Assembly (NCBI GenBank): GCA_903873135.1
Contig: CAIQNH010000056.1
Location: 1 to 40,528, forward strand
Length of the DNA: 40,528 bases
Direction of reading: 5' to 3'
Source: an uncultured Actinomycetes bacterium
GTDB taxonomy: Bacteria > Actinomycetota > Acidimicrobiia > Acidimicrobiales > Microtrichaceae
In this document: positions 35,230-40,528 of the stretch, piece by piece
How positions within the stretch are numbered: the first letter of the stretch is position 1
Layout: the number at the start of each line of letters is the position of its first letter
The notes under the pieces: model-generated
The model's database searches: none
What the model saw: only the letters and a program-made list of their open reading frames with translations
What the model was told of the DNA's origin: nothing
Program-made: the position numbers and the translations under genes

Positions 35230-37500
35230 ATGACTGCCACTGATACCCCGGACGTCACAGAGGACACCTCGGTCCCCGGCCCGAAGCGCCTCCGGCCCCA
35301 GCAGATCGCCATCCTCCTCGGCGTGGGCATCGCGCTCATCACCGTGGTGTCGGGGATCGCAGCCTCGGTGCTGCAGTTCCACGACGAGTCGCCGATCCAG
35401 CGCGAGGTGTTCGGTGGCATCCCCACCGCGCTCAAGGTCCTCTTCTACCTGGTCATCCCGATCATGTTCATCGTCGGGGCGGTGCTGTTCTCCCAGCGGA
35501 TCAAGAACTGGGAGCGGGGCGCCCCGGACAAGCGGACGATCACGCCGCAGAACGCCAAGCGCCGGCTCGAACGACTCCGCTCGGGCCTCTACATGCAGAC
35601 CCTCATGCGTGATCCGGCCGCAGGGATCATGCACTCGATGATCTACTTCGGCTTCCTCGTCCTGCTGGCCGTCACGACCATCCTCGAGATCAACCACCAG
35701 CTGCCCGAGGCCGCCAAGTTCCTCAACGGGCGGACCTACCAGGCGTTCGCGTTCGTGGGCGACCTGGGCGGGGCGGTGTTCCTGGGCGGCGTGGTCTGGG
35801 CGATCGTTCGTCGCTACATCCAGAAGCCGTACCGCATCCGGATCAAGTCCAAGCCCGAGCACGCGGTGATCCTCGGCATCCTGTTCGCCATCGGGGTCAC
35901 CGGCTACCTCGCCGAGATGTTCCGGATCGCCGAGGAGGGCCGGCCGTCGTTCGAGGCCTGGTCGTTCATCGGCTACCCGCTGTCGGGCCTGGTCGACGGG
36001 ATGTCCGGCCTGGGCGGGTGGCACGTGGCCATGTGGACCCTGCACGTGATCACGTTCGTGGCCTTCCTGGTCATCCTGCCCGTGACCATGCTGCGGCACA
36101 TCTTCACCTCGCCGCTCAACATGTACCTCTCGGACCGCGAGCGGCCCAAGGGCGCCATGCGGGCCATGCCGAACCTCATGGAGACCGAGCTCGAGAGCTT
36201 CGGAGCCGTGCAGGTCGAGGACTTCACCTGGAAGCAGCTGCTCGACACCGACGCCTGCACCATGTGCGGACGGTGCACCTCGGTGTGTCCGGCGCACGCC
36301 ACCGGCAAGCCGCTCGACCCGCGCGAGATCGTGCTCAAGACGGGCGAGGTCATGGCAGCGACGGGCGACCCGAAGGTCTCGCCCCCGATCGGCGTCGACG
36401 GCGAGATCGCCGTGTCGGCCAACTCGGTGTTCGAGCGCATCACCGCCGACGAGGTGTGGTCCTGCACCTCCTGCAAGGCCTGCGACGAGAACTGCCCGGT
36501 CAACATCGAGATCCTCGACAAGATCCTCGACATGCGGCGCTACCTGACCCTCATGGAGTCGGACTTCCCGACCGAGCTGGGCAACGCCTACCGGGCCATG
36601 GAGAACTCCGGCAACCCGTGGGGCATGAGCCAGTCCGAGCGGGCCGACTGGGCCAAGGACCTCGAGGGCATCGACGTGATCGACGGTGGCGACCCGTTCA
36701 CCGCCGAGTACCTCTACTGGGTCGGTTGCGCAGGGTCGTTCGACGACAAGAACCGCAAGGTGACCCAGGCCATGGCCAAGCTCATGCAGCGTGCCGAGGT
36801 CAGCTTCGCCATCCTGGGACCGGCCGAGAACTGCACCGGCGACCCGGCCCGACGGTCGGGCAACGAGTACATCTTCCAGATGCTCGCCATGCAGAACATC
36901 GAGACTCTCGACGGCATGGGCGTGCGCAAGATCGTCACCCAGTGCCCCCACTGCTTCAACACGCTCGCCAACGAGTACCCGCAGCTCGGCGGCCACTACG
37001 AGGTGGTCCACCACAGCCGGTTCCTCGAGGACCTGATCACCACGGGGCGGTTGGACCTGACCGGCGCCAAGCTCGACGAGCGGGTCGTGTACCACGACTC
37101 CTGCTACCTGGGCCGCCACAACGACATCTACATGGCGCCGCGGAACGTGATCGGCCAGCTCGGCGGGGTCGAGATCGTCGAGGCCGGCCGCAACGGCACC
37201 AAGGGCATGTGCTGCGGGGCCGGCGGTGCCCGCATGTGGATGGAGGAGCACATCGGCAAGCAGGTGAACGTGGAGCGCTCCCAGGAACTGCTCGCCACCG
37301 GCGCCTCGCGGATCGCGACCGCCTGCCCGTTCTGCTACGTGATGATCGACGACGGCGTGAAGTCCCAGGGCGTCGAGGAGGACGAGGTCAAGGTCGGCGA
37401 CCTGGCCATGCACATCCTCGACGCGATCGAGCGGGCCGAGCCCGTGTCGGTGCCCCCGATCGCCGAGGCGGTCGAGGCGGCCGAGTCCGTCGACCGCTGA
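35230..37500 (+). CDS. etfD: Membrane Fe-S oxidoreductase, EtfD/heterodisulfide-reductase-like
   Basis: The 756-residue protein has about five transmembrane helices in its first 300 residues (NarI-like cytochrome b fold). Two [4Fe-4S] motifs follow: CTMCGRCTSVCP from Cys343, and CTSCKACDENCP from Cys412. Two CCG cysteine-rich domains end the protein (ENCTGDPARRSG with QCPHCFNT, and HDSCYLGRHN with MCCGAGGARM). This matches mycobacterial EtfD (Rv0338c-like), proposed to pass electrons from electron transfer flavoprotein into the quinone pool during fatty acid oxidation. etfA and etfB are not in the window. ATG at 35230 is the first in-frame start before a conserved region. Confidence 0.88.
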   Translation: MTATDTPDVTEDTSVPGPKRLRPQQIAILLGVGIALITVVSGIAASVLQFHDESPIQREVFGGIPTALKVLFYLVIPIMFIVGAVLFSQRIKNWERGAPDKRTITPQNAKRRLERLRSGLYMQTLMRDPAAGIMHSMIYFGFLVLLAVTTILEINHQLPEAAKFLNGRTYQAFAFVGDLGGAVFLGGVVWAIVRRYIQKPYRIRIKSKPEHAVILGILFAIGVTGYLAEMFRIAEEGRPSFEAWSFIGYPLSGLVDGMSGLGGWHVAMWTLHVITFVAFLVILPVTMLRHIFTSPLNMYLSDRERPKGAMRAMPNLMETELESFGAVQVEDFTWKQLLDTDACTMCGRCTSVCPAHATGKPLDPREIVLKTGEVMAATGDPKVSPPIGVDGEIAVSANSVFERITADEVWSCTSCKACDENCPVNIEILDKILDMRRYLTLMESDFPTELGNAYRAMENSGNPWGMSQSERADWAKDLEGIDVIDGGDPFTAEYLYWVGCAGSFDDKNRKVTQAMAKLMQRAEVSFAILGPAENCTGDPARRSGNEYIFQMLAMQNIETLDGMGVRKIVTQCPHCFNTLANEYPQLGGHYEVVHHSRFLEDLITTGRLDLTGAKLDERVVYHDSCYLGRHNDIYMAPRNVIGQLGGVEIVEAGRNGTKGMCCGAGGARMWMEEHIGKQVNVERSQELLATGASRIATACPFCYVMIDDGVKSQGVEEDEVKVGDLAMHILDAIERAEPVSVPPIAEAVEAAESVDR

Positions 37501-37520
37501 GGAACCCCTCCCCGGGTCAC

Positions 37521-37563
37521 CTCGGTGCAACCAGCCACCGGCGGCGGGGCTCAGTGCACCGGG
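37521..37563. terminator. Possible bidirectional terminator between etfD and dcd
   Basis: CTCGGTGCA and TGCACCGGG can pair (9 bp, one wobble) across a 25-base spacer in the gap between two convergent stops. The loop is large and there is no U-tract, so this is tentative. Confidence 0.3.
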
Positions 37564-37581
37564 TACCGGCGGGGACGGTGA

Positions 37582-38148
37582 TCAGGTCCGGAAGTTCTTC
37601 CAGTACTGACTCGGCGTGGGCCCGAGCTGACCGGCGTACTTGGATCCGAGCGACGACGTCCCGTACGGGTGCTCCGCCGGGGCGTCCATCCGCAGGAAGC
37701 TGATCTGCCCGATCTTCATGCCCGGGTACAGCGTGATGGGCAGCGTCGCCACGTTGGAGAACTCGAGCGTCAGCTGTCCGTGGAACCCTGCGTCGACGAA
37801 GCCGGCGGTGGTGTGGATCAGCAGCCCGAGCCGACCGAGCGACGACTTGCCCTCCACCCGGCCGACGATGTCGTCGGGCAGTGACACCACCTCGGAGGTG
37901 GCGCCGAGCACGAACTCACCGGGGTGCAGGATGAACGGCTCGGTCTCGGTGGCGGTCACCTGCTCGGTCAGGTCGGTGAGATCCTCCCGGACGTCGATCA
38001 CCGGCCGGGTGTGACTGCGGAACACCAGGAAGCGGTGGTCCAGTCGGACGTCGATGGAGCTCGGCTGGACCATCGACGGGTCGTAGGGGTCGACGCCGAT
38101 GCGGCCCGACTCGATCTCGGCCCGGATCGACCGGTCAGACAGGATCAC
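37582..38148 (-). CDS. dcd: dCTP deaminase, probably bifunctional (dCTP deaminase/dUTPase)
   Basis: The 188-residue trimeric enzyme converts dCTP to dUTP, and in mycobacteria directly on to dUMP. Motifs are [39 protein letters not shown], the catalytic-site stretch [11 protein letters not shown], and the C-terminal lid EHPYG with [13 protein letters not shown]. The arrangement closely resembles the mycobacterial bifunctional form. I chose GTG at 38148 because homologues start at this ILSDR strand and a TACGGT box lies exactly 7 bases upstream; a GTG at 38157 or an ATG at 38169 is possible. Confidence 0.93.
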   Translation of the reverse strand: MILSDRSIRAEIESGRIGVDPYDPSMVQPSSIDVRLDHRFLVFRSHTRPVIDVREDLTDLTEQVTATETEPFILHPGEFVLGATSEVVSLPDDIVGRVEGKSSLGRLGLLIHTTAGFVDAGFHGQLTLEFSNVATLPITLYPGMKIGQISFLRMDAPAEHPYGTSSLGSKYAGQLGPTPSQYWKNFRT

Positions 38149-38155
38149 GGCGGGC

Positions 38156-38161
38156 ACCGTA
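38156..38161 (-). promoter_or_regulatory. Candidate leaderless -10 box TACGGT for dcd
   Basis: Minus-strand TACGGT is followed by GCCCGCC and the GTG at 38148. The 7-base gap is the same as at purL, the GT-C gene and the GH43-like gene. Confidence 0.45.
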
Positions 38162-38196
38162 GTGCCCACCGACGCGCCGTGACGCCGACGGCACGC

Positions 38197-39237
38197 TCAC
38201 TTGACGACCGGGCCCGCCGAGACCGCCGGCGAGAGCGTGATCGGGACGACCGACGCCGAGCGGCCACCGGAGGTGGTCTCCCACCCGTACTGGAACGAGG
38301 AGAACACGGCCCACGGGTTGCCCCACTGGTCGGAGAAGAACGTGAGCCCTCCGGTGCCGCTCCGGCCGAACCGACTCGAGATCCACGGCCCGTTGGGGAA
38401 CGAGGTGCACGGCCCGAGGGGTGTCGAGCACCGGGCGATGCCCGTGGAGTACCCGGCCTCGAACCACTTGCCGGCCGAGTACGCGAGCAGCCAGTTGCCC
38501 CGCAGCGGATCGAACATCATCGAGGGGTTCTCGATGAAGTGGTACTCCCACGGGTGCCGGCGGCCGAGCAGGACGACCCAGGGTCCGATCGGGTTGGCGT
38601 TGCCGTCGAGCTCGACACCACGGATCGGGTCCTCGGTGTCACCGAAGGCCGCGAGGAGGTACGTGCGGCCGTTGGACTCCCGGTACACCTCCGGGTCGAG
38701 CGCGCCGCCGACGCCACCGATCCCGCAGGTGACGGGCGACGGCTCCGGGACGAACGGGCCCGTGGGTGCGTTCGCCCACGCACGGCCGATGCACTGGGCG
38801 TTCCACGGCTGCGGCGGTGCGATCCGGTCGGCGCCGAAGAACATGACCCACCGGCCACCGAACGGAGCCACCGTCGGCGCCCAGAGCTGCACGGCGCGGG
38901 CCGCCCACGCCGGCTTGGTCGGCATGGCCTCGGTGGTGATCGTGTTCTTGGCCCACAGCGAGTAGGTCCGACCCAGATCCGACGTCCGGGTCACCGGGGC
39001 CCGCAGGTGGTTGTTGGATCCGTAGACGAAGTACTCCGAGCCCACCCGGACCACTGCCGGGTCCGAGGTCTCGGGGAGGTTCACCGGTGGAGCCACCGAC
39101 ATGGGCCAGATGGGACCGAGGTCCGGTCCGCACGCCGACAGCAGGCCGAGGATCCCCAGCACACCGAGTCCCAGGAGCCGACGACGCCGACCGGTGGGGC
39201 GCGACGGCGCCCCGGGATTCCACCACAGCTTCCTCAC
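38197..39237 (-). CDS. GH43-like five-bladed propeller lipoprotein
   Basis: The 346-residue precursor has an Arg-rich n-region, the core LLGLGVLGILGLL and lipobox LSAC (Cys36). The mature part has SDPAVVRVGSEYFVYGS, LWAPTVAPFGGRWVMFF, GALDPEVYRE and FIENPSMM, the strand pattern of family 43 glycosidases. Candidate catalytic residues are Asp59, Asp181 and Glu236. It is likely a surface-anchored glycosidase, perhaps on arabinan-like or xylan-like glycans; the substrate is unknown. I chose GTG at 39237, since TAGCCT lies exactly 7 bases upstream; an ATG at 39267 would add ten residues. Confidence 0.78.
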   Translation of the reverse strand: MRKLWWNPGAPSRPTGRRRRLLGLGVLGILGLLSACGPDLGPIWPMSVAPPVNLPETSDPAVVRVGSEYFVYGSNNHLRAPVTRTSDLGRTYSLWAKNTITTEAMPTKPAWAARAVQLWAPTVAPFGGRWVMFFGADRIAPPQPWNAQCIGRAWANAPTGPFVPEPSPVTCGIGGVGGALDPEVYRESNGRTYLLAAFGDTEDPIRGVELDGNANPIGPWVVLLGRRHPWEYHFIENPSMMFDPLRGNWLLAYSAGKWFEAGYSTGIARCSTPLGPCTSFPNGPWISSRFGRSGTGGLTFFSDQWGNPWAVFSSFQYGWETTSGGRSASVVPITLSPAVSAGPVVK

Positions 39238-39244
39238 GCCGCCG

Positions 39245-39250
39245 AGGCTA
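39245..39250 (-). promoter_or_regulatory. Candidate leaderless -10 box TAGCCT for the GH43-like gene
   Basis: Minus-strand TAGCCT, then CGGCGGC, then the GTG at 39237. It lies inside the frame that would be used from the alternative ATG at 39267, which argues for the downstream start. Confidence 0.45.
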
Positions 39251-39295
39251 CCGACGCCGAGTGACATCCCGGTGCGACGGGGCGAGCGGGGCCGC

Positions 39296-40528
39296 TCAGG
39301 CCGGCCGCGCGGACACGACCGGCACCACCGGGTCGGTGTGGAGGTGGTCGTGGGGATCCTGGAGCAGTGCCTGCAGCCGGAGGAACGCGCCGGGCAGCGA
39401 GTAGGCGTCGGCCTGAGCGAGGTCCACCTGGTAGCCCAGGTCGGCGAGCGACGCGATGCTGAGTCGACTCAGCGGGTTGGACCCCGGGTCCAGGAATCCG
39501 GTCATCAGTTCGGTGTCGAAGGTGGTCTCCCGCCAGTGGGACCGGGCAGTGCCGGGTCCCCCACCGGCCTCGACCGGCACCGTGCCCGTGCGGCCGAGCT
39601 GGCTCCACTCGGCGATGGAACGTGCCCCCGAGAACCGCGGGTCGCTCGCGTCGTCGACCAGCAGCGCCTTGAACGCCGGCCCCCACAGGCCCCCGTAGCC
39701 GAGCACGTGCGCCATCTCGTGGGTCACGGTCTCGTCGAATCGACCCTGCGAGATCAGGTTGGCGACGTCGGCGGTGTCGAACTTCATCACACCGAAGCGC
39801 GGCAGTCGGTCGCTGAACGCGAGCGAGCAGGCACCGGCCTGCCCCAGGACACCGCTCGGACCGTCGATGGGGGTCAGGACCACGTCGATGACCAGGTCGT
39901 CGACGACCTGGCTGATCGCCGCGTTCGTACCGTCCCCGCAGTCGTCCTGTGCGACGTCGACGAACGTGGCGGGCACACCCCGGACGACGACCGACTCCCA
40001 GCGAGTGGCCGCAGCGTTGAAGAACGCCTGCTGCTCGGCGGTCGGTGACCCCTGGAACCGCAGCACGATGTCGTACGACTCGACCGGATCAGCCGTCACC
40101 AGCACCGTGGTGGTGCCCTGCGTGGAGGAGCTGCCGTCGGAGACCGTGAGCCTGGCGGTGGACGTCCCCGGGGTGGGCAGGGACAGGTTCCGGCTGCCAC
40201 CGATCTGGCAACCGGCCACCGTGACGTCGTCCGTGCCGTCCCCGTCGCCGTCGATGGAACAGGTGAGCGTGTCCCCGTCGGGGTCGGTGACCGTCCACGC
40301 GAAGGCCACCACGGCGGGTGCGGCGGCTGGAGACCCCAGTGCGCTGAACGAGGTGATCTGGGGCGCCGAGGGTGTGTAGGACTCGGACACGAAGTACCCC
40401 TGCACGTCCACGATCACGTGCGTCGGCGACGTGAACGCACCCACCGTCAGGTCCGCCGAGCCGACCACCGACGACAACCGCACCGCTCCCGTGTTCGTCG
40501 TACCCTGACCCCCCGAGTAGTTGACCAT
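39296..40528 (-). CDS. Leishmanolysin-like (M8-type) exported metallopeptidase, 5' end outside the window
   Basis: The visible 410 residues end at TGA 39296. The first 45 resemble the end of a repeated surface domain of actinobacterial secreted proteins (THVIVDVQGYFV). An Ig/PKD-like domain follows (VTDPDGDTLTCSIDGDGDG). The peptidase domain has the zinc motif HEMAHVLGYG (HEMAH at 39707-39721), a downstream SHWRETTFDTELMTG giving the third histidine and a Met-turn-like MTG, and a late LSRLSIASLADLGY. This is the leishmanolysin-like bacterial pattern. The terminal ATG falls at the window edge by chance; the domain is clearly cut, so the true start lies outside. Confidence 0.82.
   Translation of the reverse strand: MVNYSGGQGTTNTGAVRLSSVVGSADLTVGAFTSPTHVIVDVQGYFVSESYTPSAPQITSFSALGSPAAAPAVVAFAWTVTDPDGDTLTCSIDGDGDGTDDVTVAGCQIGGSRNLSLPTPGTSTARLTVSDGSSSTQGTTTVLVTADPVESYDIVLRFQGSPTAEQQAFFNAAATRWESVVVRGVPATFVDVAQDDCGDGTNAAISQVVDDLVIDVVLTPIDGPSGVLGQAGACSLAFSDRLPRFGVMKFDTADVANLISQGRFDETVTHEMAHVLGYGGLWGPAFKALLVDDASDPRFSGARSIAEWSQLGRTGTVPVEAGGGPGTARSHWRETTFDTELMTGFLDPGSNPLSRLSIASLADLGYQVDLAQADAYSLPGAFLRLQALLQDPHDHLHTDPVVPVVSARPA

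Overview
This window is a stretch of chromosome from a high-GC actinomycete. The dnaK-grpE-dnaJ-hspR order with HspR-type operators, the separate PurS/PurQ/PurL proteins, the iron-sulfur type PurF and the heavy use of GTG starts all point to Actinomycetota. The overall gene style suggests class Acidimicrobiia, but that finer placement is inference. The gene content is mainly housekeeping. I see no prophage, insertion sequence, CRISPR array or defence island, and no gene-free stretch longer than about 300 bases. The longest gap is 16610-16859, which holds a purL promoter candidate and a pair of inverted repeats.

Layout. Bases 12-287 carry three tRNA genes (Glu, Asp, Phe). Bases 394-3476 hold an acyltransferase-3 membrane protein and a GT-C type membrane glycosyltransferase, converging. 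Next come an ACT-domain malic enzyme, pyrE and a 54-residue membrane protein directly coupled to pyrE. Bases 5827-8542 form a tight operon of two pirins and a protein of unknown function.

Bases 8587-25391 are a purine supercluster read leftward: purA, purD, purK, purE, purB, purC, purS, purQ, purL, purF, purM. This covers most of the steps to IMP plus adenylosuccinate synthetase; purN/purT, purH and guaA/guaB are not here. The cluster is interrupted by two small rightward genes (a B-box-like zinc protein at 20727 and a basic 136-residue protein at 16860). It also contains an insertion of two leftward genes, a large lipoprotein and gluQ.

Bases 25504-32015 are the chaperone block: clpB, then dnaK-grpE-dnaJ-hspR. 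Both units have HspR-like inverted repeats over their promoters, so the regulator encoded last in the dnaK operon probably controls both. Bases 32193-38148 hold a GT2 glycosyltransferase, gpmA, an orphan ParA-like ATPase with a 15-bp tandem repeat, an EtfD-like membrane Fe-S oxidoreductase and dcd. The window ends with two exported proteins: a GH43-like lipoprotein and a leishmanolysin-like metallopeptidase cut by the window edge.

The most interesting global signal is regulatory. At least five transcription-unit-leading genes have a TANNNT box followed by exactly 6 or 7 bases and then the start codon, which is the layout of leaderless mRNAs. In addition, genes inside operons are repeatedly joined by 4-base GTGA overlaps. 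One such junction (lipoprotein/gluQ) is CTGA, implying a rare CTG start. No obviously new multi-gene system stands out. The best candidates for undescribed biology are the pirin-pirin-unknown operon, the 54-residue pyrE partner and the two small genes inside the purine cluster.
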